Origin: Holophagales bacterium
GTDB taxonomy: Bacteria; Acidobacteriota; Thermoanaerobaculia; UBA5066
Assembly: GCA_016719485.1 (NCBI GenBank)
Contig: JADJZB010000002.1
Span: forward strand, 434,001-498,000
Direction: 5' to 3'
DNA: 64,000 nucleotides
In this document: in pieces, positions 7,388-17,635 of the stretch
Position numbering within the stretch: position 1 is the first letter of the stretch
Layout: every line of letters starts with the position of its first letter
The notes under the pieces: model-generated
Told to the model about the DNA's origin: nothing
Seen by the model: the letters and a program-made list of their open reading frames with translations, nothing else
Databases searched by the model: none
Position numbers and translations under genes: made by a program

Positions 7388-8776
7388 ATGAGACGCGGCC
7401 TGCGGGCTGCCGGGTGGGCGGTGGCCGGTCTCCTTGCCTTGCCGCTCCTGCCCGTCCTCGCGACGAACGTCCTCCTCAGGACCAGCCTCCTCCGGAGACT
7501 GATCAATGCGGATCCGGACGCGCTCACCGTCGACTATCGAGGGGCGTCCTCCTGGCTGCCGGGACACCTCGCGTTCGAATCGATCGCTCTGCGCAGCAGA
7601 GACCAAAACGTCGAGTTCGAAGCCGCTCTCGGGGACGTGAGGCTGCGCGTGTCGCTCGCAGACCTCGTGAAGCGCCGGTTTCACACGACGCGCCTGCGGG
7701 CCGGCACGCTCCGGTTCCGGCTGCGCGAGCGGCTGACGCGCCAGGAGGCCACGGCCGTGCGCCTCGCGCGGTACCCGCGCATCGAAGGATTCGCCGATCC
7801 GCCCCTCGTGCCGGCGTCGCCCTCCGTGCCGGCGACCGGGCCTGTGCCGTGGCGGCTCGTCATCGACGACCTGGCGGTCGCGAGAGTCGAGGAGATCTGG
7901 ATCGATTCGTGGAAGTGGAACGGCAACGGAAGAGTCGCGGGATCCTTCGAGCTGCTGCCGGGCCGGGAAGCGCGGGTCGGTCCCGCCCGCCTGGGCGTCG
8001 ACTCGGGTGCGCTGCGGCGTGGCGATGCGCAGGTGGCGAACCGGACGCGTGGAGAGGTCTGGTGCGAGCTGCCGCGGTTCGACTCCGAGACCCATCCGGG
8101 GAACGAGGTCTGGAAGATCCTGTCCGGTGGCTCGGACCTGCGGGCCGACCTCGCCGGCCTCGAGTTCCTTTCGCCGGACTCTGGCGGCGCCGACGTGTCG
8201 GGAGGCAGGGGATGGATTCTCGCGCGGGTCGCGCTGAAGCACGGTGCGGGCGGGATTCGCGTCTCGGCCACGGCGCGCGACGCCACGCTCCGGACCCCCA
8301 ATCGGACGTTCAAGGCAACGGCCAGGCTCGACCTCCTCGTCCCGAGGGTCGACTTCCCGCGGGGCGAAGCGTCTCTCGCCGGGACGAAGGTCGCCTTCTC
8401 CGACGTAACGGTCAAGGGCGCGCCGGGCCGTCCCTGGTCCGCGACGTTCTCCGCTCCGAAGGCGCGCCTTCGCCTCGGGGACGGCTCGCTCGACGCCGGC
8501 CTCGCCGGCAGCCTCCTCGACGCCCGGCCGATCGTCGCGTTGATGCCCTCCGGCCTGCCCAGGTGGATCGCGAAGGTCCTCGACCTGGAGAACCTCGTGG
8601 TGTCCGGCCACGTGGCGGCCGGACCGTCACGCCTCGCCCTGACGTCACTGGAGCTCTCCGCGGGCGACTTCTCGCTGGCGGGTGACTACCGCTCCAGCCC
8701 CGGCCGGGAGCACGGGAAGTTCCGCGCCACGAAGGGCGGGTTCTCGATCGATTTCACCGTCCCGAGCGGAGGCTGA
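7388..8776 (+). CDS. AsmA-like exported or membrane-anchored protein of unknown function
   Basis: A 462-residue protein with an N-terminal hydrophobic anchor (GLRAAGWAVAGLLALPLLPVL) followed by a long soluble periplasmic part rich in beta-type sequence. It contains repeating motifs such as VDYRGASSWLPGHLAFESIAL, RLRAGTLRFRLRE and DFSLAGDYRSS, as in AsmA/DUF748-type envelope proteins. That resemblance is by pattern only. The ATG at 7388 is chosen because it opens the hydrophobic anchor and follows the terminator at 7338-7365. It ends six bases before the cyclic glucan synthase gene, so the two are very likely one operon. A role in glucan or lipid handling at the envelope is inferred from that linkage. 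Confidence 0.65.
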   Translation: MRRGLRAAGWAVAGLLALPLLPVLATNVLLRTSLLRRLINADPDALTVDYRGASSWLPGHLAFESIALRSRDQNVEFEAALGDVRLRVSLADLVKRRFHTTRLRAGTLRFRLRERLTRQEATAVRLARYPRIEGFADPPLVPASPSVPATGPVPWRLVIDDLAVARVEEIWIDSWKWNGNGRVAGSFELLPGREARVGPARLGVDSGALRRGDAQVANRTRGEVWCELPRFDSETHPGNEVWKILSGGSDLRADLAGLEFLSPDSGGADVSGGRGWILARVALKHGAGGIRVSATARDATLRTPNRTFKATARLDLLVPRVDFPRGEASLAGTKVAFSDVTVKGAPGRPWSATFSAPKARLRLGDGSLDAGLAGSLLDARPIVALMPSGLPRWIAKVLDLENLVVSGHVAAGPSRLALTSLELSAGDFSLAGDYRSSPGREHGKFRATKGGFSIDFTVPSGG

Positions 8777-8782
8777 AACCGC

Positions 8783-11700
8783 ATGAGGCGCTTCCTCTTT
8801 CATCGCCGGCCCCGGGGGGAGTCGCAGCCGCTGCGCGGAGAGCTGCTGAGCCTCGAGAGCCTCGAAGAGCGCGCGAAGTCCCTCGCCGGCGTCTTCACGC
8901 TGGCGCGGGAGAGCTCGAGGGGCGGGTACGACGTCCTGCCCCGCCTGGACGCGAACCTCCGTTTCCTCCGCGAGTCCTACAGGATGCTGGCCGACGACGT
9001 CCACCGGGGGGTTGCCGTCCCTCCGGCCGCCGAGTGGTTCCTCGACAACTTCCACCTCGTCGAGTCGGAGGCGCACGCCGTCCGCCACGACCTTCCGGTG
9101 CGGTATTACCGGAAGCTCCCCAAGCTCGCCGCGCGCGACTTCTCCGGCAAGGCCCGCATCCACGCGATGGCGCTGGAGCTGATTCGGCACGGCGACGGTC
9201 GTCTCGACCCCGAGCGCCTCGGACGTTTCGTCCACGCCTTCCAGACCGTGGCGCCTCTCACGATCGGAGAGCTCTGGGCGTGGCCGAGCATGCTGAAGCT
9301 GGCGCTCCTCGAGAACCTGAGAGTCCTGACGGAAGGGATCCTCGCTGGCCAGGACGCGCGGCGGCAGGCGGACGCCGCGCTCTCGGCCCTCTCGGCCGGA
9401 CACGCGCACGAGGCGCTTCCGGAGCCTCTGCACAGCGCCTTCGTCGCCCAGCTCAGGCACCGGATGCGCGAGCGCGACCCCCGGGCCTCGTCTCTCGCCG
9501 CGAGAGTGGAGAAGGCTCTGGAGGCCCGCGGGACCACGCCCGAGGACCTGGTCCGCGCCGAGAACCAGCAGCAGTCCACGGACCAGGTTTCCACGGGCAA
9601 CACCGTCACGAGCCTGAGGCTCTGCGCGACGCTCGACTGGAGCCGATTCGTGGAGAAGGTCAGCCTCGTCGAGCAGATCCTCATGCGCGACCCGGTTGCC
9701 GTCTACGCCCGTATGGACTTCCAGAGCCGCGACCGGTACCGGCACGCCGTCGAAGAGCTCGCCGAGCCTTCCGGCGGCGCGCAGGTGCGCGTGGCCCTGC
9801 GCGCCGTGGAAAGCGCCCGGCAGGCGGCGGAGAAGAAGGGGATCTCGGACCGGACCGCCCACGTCGGCTACCACCTGATCGGACGCGGCCGCCGCGGGCT
9901 CGAGATCGACGTGGCCCACCGCCCGACCCTCCTCCGGCGTGTGCAGCGGGCCCTTTTCGCGCGCGCGACCGGGCTCTATCTCGGCGCCATCGGTCTCGTG
10001 ACCGGGCTCGGCGCCCTCGGCGCATACACCTACGCGGAGGCGTCCGGCAGTCCCGCACTGGCCCTCCCCGCGGCGCTCCTGGCCCTGGTCCCGGCGAGCG
10101 AGCTGGCCGTCCTCGTCGTTCAGCGCCTCGTGGCCGCGCTCGTTCCCCCGAAGCGGCTCCCCCGGCTGGAGCTCGTGGAGGGAGTTCCCCCGGGCGCACG
10201 CACGATGGTGGCCGTGCCGACCCTGCTCGGGAGTGTCGCGGGCGTCGAGCGGCTCCTCGAGCACCTCGAGGTGCAGGCCCTCGGGAACCTCGAGTCCAAC
10301 GTCCACTTCGCCATCCTGAGCGACTTCCGGGACGCGCCGACGGCGACCGCGAGCGGGGACGAGGAGATCCTCGCCGCCGCCGTCGAAGGGATCACGGCGC
10401 TCAACCGCCGCTACGCGCCGGAGACGATGGACCGCTTCTTTCTCTTTCACCGGGATCGCCTCTGGAACCCGCAGGAAGGCGTCTACATGGGCTGGGAGAG
10501 AAAGCGCGGGAAGCTCGAGGAGTTCAACCGGCTCCTGCGCCACCCGGACGATCCCGCCTTTCGCGTGAAGGTCGGAGACGTCTCGATCCTCCCGTCGATC
10601 CGGTTCGTCCTCACGCTGGACACCGATTCGCGACTGCCGAGAGGAGCGGCGAGGAGCCTGATCGGGATCCTCTTCCACCCGCTCAACCGGCCGGTGGTGG
10701 ACCCGGTCGAGAAGAGGGTGACCGAGGGTTACGGCATCCTCCAGCCGCGCGTCAGCGTCACCCACTCGAGCGCGGCCGGCTCCCTGTTCGCCCGGGTCTA
10801 CGCCGGACACACCGGCGTCGACCCGTACTCGACGGCCGTATCGGACACGTACCAGGACCTCTTCGGCGAGGGGATCTTCACCGGGAAGGGCCTGTACGAC
10901 GTGGATGCCTTCCGCGCCACCGTGGACGGCCGCGTGCCCGAGAACGCCCTCCTCTCCCACGACCTGTTCGAGGGTCTCCACGCGCGGACCGCGCTCGTCT
11001 CGGACGTCGAGGTCGTGGACGACTACCCGGCCAGCGTCCTCGCCCACGCCCGCCGCCAGCACCGCTGGGTGCGCGGGGACTGGCAGATCCTCGCCTGGCT
11101 CCTTCCTGTCGTGAAGACGGCGGACGGGTTCGCGAAGAACCGCCTCCCGCTCATCAGCCAGTGGAAGATCCTCGACAACCTGAGGCGCAGCCTCGTGGCG
11201 CCCCTGCTCCTCGTCTTCTTCGGGGCGGCCTGGACGTTCCTGCCCGGGAGCCCGCTCGCGTGGACCCTCGCCGGCCTCGCGGTCGCCGCCTTTCCGCTCG
11301 TGACGTCCTTCTCCCGCCTGCTCGAGCGATCCCGGTCCGAAGCGCCCGTGCACATGTACGTCCGGGGAGTCTTCGAGGAGCTCAGCACGGCGGTGGCCCA
11401 GGCGCTCCTGACCCTCGTCTTCCTCCCCTACCACGCGTGGGAGATGCTGGATGCGATCGGCCGGACGCTCGTGAGGCTCGCCGTCACGCAACGTCGCCTC
11501 CTCGACTGGGAGACGGCGGCGTCCCAGGAAAGGCGCGCCGCGGGCCAGCTGAAGTCCGGCGTCCGCACGTTCTACCTCGAGATGGCCGCGAGCCCCGTCG
11601 CGGCGGTCGCCCTCGTCGTCCTCACCGCCGCCGTCAGGCCGCACGCCCTCGGGCTGGCCTTGCCGTTCGCCGCCCTCTGGGGAGCGGCGCCCGGGATCGC

Positions 11701-14700
11701 GTTCTGGCTGAGCAGGCCCACCGCGCCCGCCCGGCGCGAGCTGACGCCGGAGGACCGCGCGCTCCTCGCCGGGATCGCGCGCAAGACGTGGAGGTACTTC
11801 GAGACGCTCGCCGGACCCGACGACCACGGCCTCCCGCCGGACAACGTCCAGGAGGGTGCGGACCCGGGCGCGGGCGCGACCGTCGCGCACCGGACCTCGC
11901 CGACGAACGTCGGGATGGGGCTCCTTTCGACGCTCGCCGCACACGACCTCGGACTGCTGACGGCCGAAGAGATGGTCGACAGGACGGACCGGACGCTGAC
12001 GACCGTCGAGGCGCTCGAGAGCCACGAGGGACACCTCCTCAACTGGTACGACACGCGAAACCTCTCGCCCCTCCTCCCCCGCTACGTCTCCACGGTGGAC
12101 AGCGGCAACCTCGCCGGGGCTCTCCTCACGCTCGCCGAGGGCTGCCGTGAGCTCGCGATCGCGCTGCCCGCTCTCGCTCGCCGGCTCTCCGAGCTGTCGC
12201 AGCGCGCCGACGCCCTGGCGGACCGGATGAGCTTCGGGTTCCTCTTCGACCGCGAGCGCCAGCTCTTCTCGATCGGCTACCGGCTCGCCGACGCCGGCGG
12301 GCCCGGCCGACGGGACCCCTCGTTCTACGACCTCCTCGCCTCGGAATCGCGCCTCGCGAGCTTCTTCGCCATCGCCAAGGGCGACGTCCCCCAGAGCCAC
12401 TGGTTCCGGCTCGGCAGGCCCGTCGTGAGCGTCGGCGGCGTCCCGACGCTCGTCTCGTGGAGCGGCACGATGTTCGAGTACCTGATGCCGCTCCTCCTGA
12501 TGCGGACGTATCCCGGAACGCTCCTCGATCAGACGTGCCAGAGGGCCGTTCTCCGGCAGGTCGCGTACGGCGGCGAGCGGCGGGTCCCGTGGGGAATCTC
12601 CGAATCGGCCTACAACCTCGTCGACCGGCTCGGCAACTACCAGTACAAGGCCTTCGGCGTCCCGGGCCTCGGGCTCAAGCGCGGCCTCGCCGACGAGCTG
12701 GTCGTCGCTCCCTACGCCACGGCGCTCGCCGCGCTCGTCGACCCGGGCGAGGCTGCGCGGAACTTCCGGCGCCTGACGGCCCAGGGCGTGGAAGGCTCCC
12801 TCGGGTACTACGACGCCGTCGACTACACGCCCTCGAGGCCCACCGACGCCGACGCCGTGGCCGGCGAGAGGCTCACGGCCGGGCCCGTTGCCGGCGTCGT
12901 CGTGACGAACTACCTGGCGCACCACCAGGGGATGACGCTCGTCGCGCTCGCCAATGTCCTGGGCGGGGACCTCATGGTCGGCCGCTTCCACGCGGACCCC
13001 CGCGTCAAGGCGACCGAGCTCCTCCTGCAGGAACGGATCCCGCGGGAGGCCCCCGTCACCGATCCCCGTCCCGCCGAGGAGACGCACGTGGCGCCGGCCG
13101 CGCCACCGCGCACGCCCCGCCGGATCCACTCGCCCCACACGCCCTACCCACGCGCCCAGATCCTCTCGAACGGCAGCTACATCGCCATCGTGACGAACGC
13201 GGGCGGCGGCGCGAGCCTCTGCCGCGGCCGTGCGGTGACCCGGTGGCGGGAGGACCGGACGCGGGACCCGGGGAGCCAGTTCGTCTACCTTCGCGACGTC
13301 CACACCGGCGAGGTCTGGTCCGCCGGGCACCAGCCGATCGGGAGGGACGCCGGGACCTTCCTCGTGGAGTTCCTCGCCGAGAAGGCGATCCTCGAACGGA
13401 GCGACCACGAGATCGAGACCCGCCTCGAGGTGGCCGTCTCCCCGGAGGAGGATGTCGAGGTGCGGCGCGTCTCGCTGACGAACCGCAGCGACCGCCCCCG
13501 CGAGCTCGAGCTGACGAGCTACGTCGAGATCGCTCTCGGCTCTCTCGCCGAGGACGTGGCCCACCCGGCCTTCGGGAAGCTCTTCATCGAGACCGAGTGG
13601 GTTCCCGAGAGCACGGCGCTCGTCGCCCGGCGCCGGCCGCGCAGCGCGGGCGACCCGGAGTTCTTCGCCTTCCACGTCCTGGCCATGGACGGGCGGGCGC
13701 AGGGGCAGGTGGAGTGGGAGACGGACCGGATGCGCTTCCTCGGCCGCGGACGCGGCCCGGAGAACCCCGTTGCCCTCGACGGCCGTGCCCTTTCGGGAAC
13801 CACGGGGGCCGTCCTGGACCCGGTCCTGAGCCTCAGGACCCGCGTCCGCCTCGCGCCCGGCGGCTTCGTCCGCCTCTCCTTCACGACGGGCGTCGCTTCG
13901 GACCGGCCAACGGCCCTCGGGCTCGCCCAGAAGTTCCACGACTTCGGCTTCGCCGCGCGGACGTACGCACTGGCCTACACGAATGCCCGGATCTCGCTCG
14001 GGCACCTCGGCATCTCCGCCGAGGAGGCCCAGCTCTACGAACGGCTCGGATCGCGCGTCTTCTTCTCGGACGCCTCGCTGCGCGCCGACGCCCGGACCCT
14101 CTCCAGGAACTCCCTCGGGCAGCCCGGACTCTGGGGACACGGCATCTCGGGCGACCTCCCGATCGTCCTCGTCAGGGTCAGCGCCCCGGAGGACCTCGCC
14201 CTCGTGCGGCAGGTCCTGAAGGCGCACGAGCTCTGGCGCCTCAAGGGGCTGAAGGCCGACGCCGTGATCCTGAACGAGCGGCTCACCAGCTACCGCGACG
14301 AGCTGCACGAGCAGCTCGTCCAGCTCGTCGCCTCCGGTCCCTGGAGCGCGTGGAGAGGGACTCCGGGCGGGGTCTTCCTCCTGCGCGCCGACGCCATGCC
14401 GGAGGCGGAGACCATCCTCCTCCAGGCCGTGGCCCAGGCGGTTCTCGCAGGCGACCGCGGCAGCCTCCTCAGCCAGCTCGACCGGCCGGAGCCCGAGAGC
14501 CGGGTCCTTCAGCCGTTCGTTCCGACCGGCGCGCTCCCGGAGGAGGGAACTCCGGACGAGCCCGTGGCTCTGCCCATCCTCACGATGGACAACGGGCTCG
14601 GCGGCTTCACGGAAGGAGACCGCGAGTACGCCGTCGTCCTCGAAGGCGACAGGGAGACGCCTCTCCCCTGGGTCAACGTCCTCGCGAACCCGCGCTTCGG

Positions 14701-17026
14701 GAGCATCGTGACGACCTCGGGTGCCGCCCACACGTGGTGCGAGAGCAGCCGCGAGAACCGCCTGACCCCGTTCGCGAACGACCCGGTCACCGACCCGACC
14801 GGCGAGGCGATCTTCCTCCGCGACGAGGAGAGTGGTGACCTTCGGGGCGCGACGCCTTCACCGCTGCCGCGATCGGCGAGCGCGTCGCGCTGGGTGGTGC
14901 GCCACGGGGCGGGCGTGACCCGATGGAGCACCGTGGCGCACGCCGTGTCGCAGGAGCTCACCGTCTTCGTCGCCCGGGCCGCTCCCGTGAAGCTCTCGCT
15001 CCTTTCCCTGACGAACCGGTCCCGTCGCCCGCGGCGCCTCAGCCTCTTCTCGTACGCCGAGTGGTCGCTCGGGCCGCCGAGGCCCGGCCGCCCGGCCTAC
15101 GTCGTGACCGAGCAGGACCCGTCCACCGGCGCCGTGCTGGCGCGCAACCCCTTCAACGAGCCCTATCGAGGGCACGTCGCCTTCGCCGGCAGCAGCGACC
15201 CGGTCGTCTCGGCGACGGCGGACCGCCAGGAGTTCCTGGGACGCAACGGCCAGCTGGGCCGCGCGGCGGGGCTCTCGGGCCAGACCCTGGGCGGCTGCTT
15301 CGGCGCCGGGCTCGACCCGTGCGCTGCGCTGCAGACGACGGTCGACCTCGCGCCCGGCGAGACCCGGCGGGTCCTCTTCTTCCTCGGCCAGGGCAGAGAC
15401 CTCGAGGAGGTCCAGGAGCTGCTGGCGCTCTTCGCCGGGCCGGACGGACTCGCCGCCGCGGACGCGGAGCTCGCGTCCGTGGACGCGTTCTGGGACGAAA
15501 CGCTCGACGCCGTCCGCGTCTCGACCCCGGATGACTCCTTCGACCTCCTCGTCAATCGCTGGCTCCTCTACCAGAACGTCGCGAGCCGGCTCTGGGCCCG
15601 ATCGGGCTACTTCCAGTCGAGCGGCGCGTACGGCTTCCGGGACCAGCTCCAGGACGTGATGGCCCTGACCTTCACGCGTCCCGACCTCACGCGGGAGCAC
15701 ATCCTCCGGGCCGCGGCTCGCCAGTTCGTCGAAGGGGACGTGCAGCACTGGTGGAACGCCACGAGCGGCCACGGCATCCGGACGCGCTGTTCCGACGACC
15801 TGCTGTGGCTCCCCTGGGCCGTGTCGCGCTACCTCGAGACATCGGGCGACAGCGCGGTCCTCGAGGAGGGGATTCCGTTTCTCACGGCGCCCACCCTTCC
15901 GACCGGAGGGCCCGGTGAGCCCAGGGAGGTCGAGGAGTACGGTCTCCCCGAAGTCTCCCCCGAGACCGCCCCTCTCTTCGAGCACTGCGTGCGGGCCATC
16001 GAGCGCGGCCTCACGGCCGGGCCTCACGGCCTGCCGCTCATCGGAAGCTGCGACTGGAACGACGGGTACAACCGCGTCGGCCCCGAGGGGTCCGGCGAGA
16101 GCGTCTTCGTCGGCTGGTTCCTGCACGCCGTCCTGGGCGCGTTCGCGCCGCTCTGCCAGGAGCGGGGCGATCCCGGACGCGCCCGGCGCTACCGGGCCGA
16201 GCGCGAGCGGCTCGGCGCGATGCTCGAGCAGGCATGGGACGGGGAGTGGTACCGGCGGGCGTACTTCGACGACGGCACTCCGCTCGGCTCCGCCCAGAAC
16301 GAGGAGGGGCGGATCGATTCCGTCGCCCAGAGCTGGGCGGTCCTCTCCGGGGCCGCTCAGGGCAAGCGTGCCGAGCGGGCGATGGACGCCGTGCGCACGC
16401 ATCTCGTGAGGCGCGGATCGCGGGTCGTCCTCCTCCTCACTCCCCCGTTCGACCGGACGACGCAGGACCCGGGCTACATCAAGGGCTACACCCCGGGTGT
16501 CCGGGAGAACGGCGGCCAGTACACGCACGCGGCCCTCTGGGTCGTCCTGGCCCTCGCGCGCCTGGGCAGCGGGGACGAGGCCGTGGAGCTCTTTCACATG
16601 CTCAACCCCGTCAACCACTCGCGGACCCCCCAGGAGGTCCAGCGCTACATGACGGAGCCGTACGCGGTCGCGGGCGACGTCTACGACCACCCGGCCCACA
16701 GCGGCCGGGGAGGCTGGACCTGGTACACCGGATCGGCCGGCTGGGCGTACCGCGTCGCGATCGAGGGGATCCTCGGCCTGGACCGGTCCGGCACCTCCTT
16801 CTCCGTGAACCCGTGCATCCCGTCGTCCTGGCCCTCGTTCTCGATCGAGTGGCGGGTCGGCGCGACGCGCTACTCGATCACGGTGGAGAACCCCGAGGGG
16901 CGCACGCGCGGCGTGGACAGCGCCGAGATGGATGGGCGGCCCGAGGATCCGAGGGCGATTCCGCTCCTCGACGACGGCGGGACCCATCGCGTGAGGATCG
17001 TCCTCGGGACGGGGACGGCGGCGTAG
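8783..17026 (+). CDS. ndvB: Cyclic beta-1,2-glucan synthase (NdvB/ChvB type)
   Basis: A 2747-residue inner-membrane enzyme, close to the 2800-odd residues usual for the family. It makes cyclic beta-1,2-glucan from UDP-glucose for the periplasm, where the glucan serves osmotic adaptation. Order of parts: an N-terminal domain; membrane segments near residues 395-455; a GT84 glucosyltransferase domain with LDTDSRLPRG near 610 and QHRWVRGDW near 758; membrane segments near 805-850 and 935-975; a glycoamylase-like segment near 1020-1420; and two beta-sandwich/GH94 blocks from about 1446 and 1931. The C-terminal (alpha/alpha)6 phosphorylase domain has SCDWNDGYNRVG near 2422, where the Asp of DWND is the family's catalytic acid. 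No frameshift was seen over 8.2 kb. It follows the AsmA-like gene by 6 bases. Confidence 0.95.
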   Translation: MRRFLFHRRPRGESQPLRGELLSLESLEERAKSLAGVFTLARESSRGGYDVLPRLDANLRFLRESYRMLADDVHRGVAVPPAAEWFLDNFHLVESEAHAVRHDLPVRYYRKLPKLAARDFSGKARIHAMALELIRHGDGRLDPERLGRFVHAFQTVAPLTIGELWAWPSMLKLALLENLRVLTEGILAGQDARRQADAALSALSAGHAHEALPEPLHSAFVAQLRHRMRERDPRASSLAARVEKALEARGTTPEDLVRAENQQQSTDQVSTGNTVTSLRLCATLDWSRFVEKVSLVEQILMRDPVAVYARMDFQSRDRYRHAVEELAEPSGGAQVRVALRAVESARQAAEKKGISDRTAHVGYHLIGRGRRGLEIDVAHRPTLLRRVQRALFARATGLYLGAIGLVTGLGALGAYTYAEASGSPALALPAALLALVPASELAVLVVQRLVAALVPPKRLPRLELVEGVPPGARTMVAVPTLLGSVAGVERLLEHLEVQALGNLESNVHFAILSDFRDAPTATASGDEEILAAAVEGITALNRRYAPETMDRFFLFHRDRLWNPQEGVYMGWERKRGKLEEFNRLLRHPDDPAFRVKVGDVSILPSIRFVLTLDTDSRLPRGAARSLIGILFHPLNRPVVDPVEKRVTEGYGILQPRVSVTHSSAAGSLFARVYAGHTGVDPYSTAVSDTYQDLFGEGIFTGKGLYDVDAFRATVDGRVPENALLSHDLFEGLHARTALVSDVEVVDDYPASVLAHARRQHRWVRGDWQILAWLLPVVKTADGFAKNRLPLISQWKILDNLRRSLVAPLLLVFFGAAWTFLPGSPLAWTLAGLAVAAFPLVTSFSRLLERSRSEAPVHMYVRGVFEELSTAVAQALLTLVFLPYHAWEMLDAIGRTLVRLAVTQRRLLDWETAASQERRAAGQLKSGVRTFYLEMAASPVAAVALVVLTAAVRPHALGLALPFAALWGAAPGIAFWLSRPTAPARRELTPEDRALLAGIARKTWRYFETLAGPDDHGLPPDNVQEGADPGAGATVAHRTSPTNVGMGLLSTLAAHDLGLLTAEEMVDRTDRTLTTVEALESHEGHLLNWYDTRNLSPLLPRYVSTVDSGNLAGALLTLAEGCRELAIALPALARRLSELSQRADALADRMSFGFLFDRERQLFSIGYRLADAGGPGRRDPSFYDLLASESRLASFFAIAKGDVPQSHWFRLGRPVVSVGGVPTLVSWSGTMFEYLMPLLLMRTYPGTLLDQTCQRAVLRQVAYGGERRVPWGISESAYNLVDRLGNYQYKAFGVPGLGLKRGLADELVVAPYATALAALVDPGEAARNFRRLTAQGVEGSLGYYDAVDYTPSRPTDADAVAGERLTAGPVAGVVVTNYLAHHQGMTLVALANVLGGDLMVGRFHADPRVKATELLLQERIPREAPVTDPRPAEETHVAPAAPPRTPRRIHSPHTPYPRAQILSNGSYIAIVTNAGGGASLCRGRAVTRWREDRTRDPGSQFVYLRDVHTGEVWSAGHQPIGRDAGTFLVEFLAEKAILERSDHEIETRLEVAVSPEEDVEVRRVSLTNRSDRPRELELTSYVEIALGSLAEDVAHPAFGKLFIETEWVPESTALVARRRPRSAGDPEFFAFHVLAMDGRAQGQVEWETDRMRFLGRGRGPENPVALDGRALSGTTGAVLDPVLSLRTRVRLAPGGFVRLSFTTGVASDRPTALGLAQKFHDFGFAARTYALAYTNARISLGHLGISAEEAQLYERLGSRVFFSDASLRADARTLSRNSLGQPGLWGHGISGDLPIVLVRVSAPEDLALVRQVLKAHELWRLKGLKADAVILNERLTSYRDELHEQLVQLVASGPWSAWRGTPGGVFLLRADAMPEAETILLQAVAQAVLAGDRGSLLSQLDRPEPESRVLQPFVPTGALPEEGTPDEPVALPILTMDNGLGGFTEGDREYAVVLEGDRETPLPWVNVLANPRFGSIVTTSGAAHTWCESSRENRLTPFANDPVTDPTGEAIFLRDEESGDLRGATPSPLPRSASASRWVVRHGAGVTRWSTVAHAVSQELTVFVARAAPVKLSLLSLTNRSRRPRRLSLFSYAEWSLGPPRPGRPAYVVTEQDPSTGAVLARNPFNEPYRGHVAFAGSSDPVVSATADRQEFLGRNGQLGRAAGLSGQTLGGCFGAGLDPCAALQTTVDLAPGETRRVLFFLGQGRDLEEVQELLALFAGPDGLAAADAELASVDAFWDETLDAVRVSTPDDSFDLLVNRWLLYQNVASRLWARSGYFQSSGAYGFRDQLQDVMALTFTRPDLTREHILRAAARQFVEGDVQHWWNATSGHGIRTRCSDDLLWLPWAVSRYLETSGDSAVLEEGIPFLTAPTLPTGGPGEPREVEEYGLPEVSPETAPLFEHCVRAIERGLTAGPHGLPLIGSCDWNDGYNRVGPEGSGESVFVGWFLHAVLGAFAPLCQERGDPGRARRYRAERERLGAMLEQAWDGEWYRRAYFDDGTPLGSAQNEEGRIDSVAQSWAVLSGAAQGKRAERAMDAVRTHLVRRGSRVVLLLTPPFDRTTQDPGYIKGYTPGVRENGGQYTHAALWVVLALARLGSGDEAVELFHMLNPVNHSRTPQEVQRYMTEPYAVAGDVYDHPAHSGRGGWTWYTGSAGWAYRVAIEGILGLDRSGTSFSVNPCIPSSWPSFSIEWRVGATRYSITVENPEGRTRGVDSAEMDGRPEDPRAIPLLDDGGTHRVRIVLGTGTAA

Positions 17027-17089
17027 GGAGGCGCGGCCGGGCAGGGCGGACCCTCGCGATCCCGGTTTCCGACGAATAGCGCTCCGCGC

Positions 17090-17103
17090 ATGACCGGCGT
17101 CAT
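17090..17103 (+). promoter_or_regulatory. FNR/CRP-type operator, copy 1 (ATGAC-N4-GTCAT)
   Basis: Perfect 5-4-5 dyad ATGAC-CGGC-GTCAT. The hexamer TAGAAC at 17126-17131 is centred exactly 32 bases downstream, the geometry of a class II FNR promoter (operator at -41.5). The predicted transcription start is about 17138, only three bases before the ATG at 17141. The same dyad and spacing recur at 19987 and 32720. Confidence 0.7.
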
Positions 17104-17140
17104 ACTCGAGCGGGCCGACCGGGCCTAGAACGAGCCTGTC

Positions 17141-17548
17141 ATGCGGAAGAGCAGGTCGCGGCGATGCGCCGGGGCACTCGTGGCCGTTCTCGCGGCGACG
17201 CTGCTCCTCCCTCTCGCGGCCCTGGCGAGGATCGCCACCCCCTCCGCCGAGAAGCACGGCTGCCACTGCCCCGTGAAAATGGCCTGCTGCGAGGCCGGGC
17301 TCTGTCACGGCGAGATGGACACGGAGCCCTCCTCCAGCCCCTCGTGGTCGGGCTGCCGCGACGAGGCCCCGGACAGGACGGCGGTCCCCGTACCGCCGAA
17401 CGCGTTCGACGGGGCCCTCCTCGCCGAATCCTCACCCGTCGCCGGGGAAACCGGCGCGCCGATCTCCTGCATCGTCCCTGCCACGGTCGGGGTCAGGGGC
17501 CCCGCCCCCGCGATCCCTCCTCCCCGAACCTCCATCGTCCCCCGCTGA
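17141..17548 (+). CDS. Exported Cys/His-rich protein, possibly metal-binding
   Basis: A 135-residue product with a basic N-terminus and hydrophobic signal segment (LVAVLAATLLLPLAALA). A compact Cys/His/Met cluster follows (HGCHCPVKMACCEAGLCHGE), and then a Pro/Ala-rich tail with two more cysteines. No family was recognised. The cluster and the position directly before an OprC/NosA-type copper receptor, behind an FNR-like dyad, suggest a periplasmic copper-binding or copper-sensing accessory. This is inference. The start may be imperfect because the predicted transcription start lies only three bases upstream. A GC-rich hairpin-like sequence at about 17550-17571 separates it from the receptor gene. 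Confidence 0.6.
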   Translation: MRKSRSRRCAGALVAVLAATLLLPLAALARIATPSAEKHGCHCPVKMACCEAGLCHGEMDTEPSSSPSWSGCRDEAPDRTAVPVPPNAFDGALLAESSPVAGETGAPISCIVPATVGVRGPAPAIPPPRTSIVPR

Positions 17549-17635
17549 CGGCCCGGGGCTCGCCCCCGGCCCCGCCCGGCGCTCCGCGCGGCACGGTCGC
17601 ACGGAGTTCGTTCGATGCACCCCGATGGAGCACCC

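Noticed and set aside
8645..14731. A 2028-codon open frame on the minus strand opposite the cyclic glucan synthase
   Set aside because: Its product is charged low-complexity sequence without domains. It arises because the sense gene's GC-rich third positions remove stop codons on the other strand.
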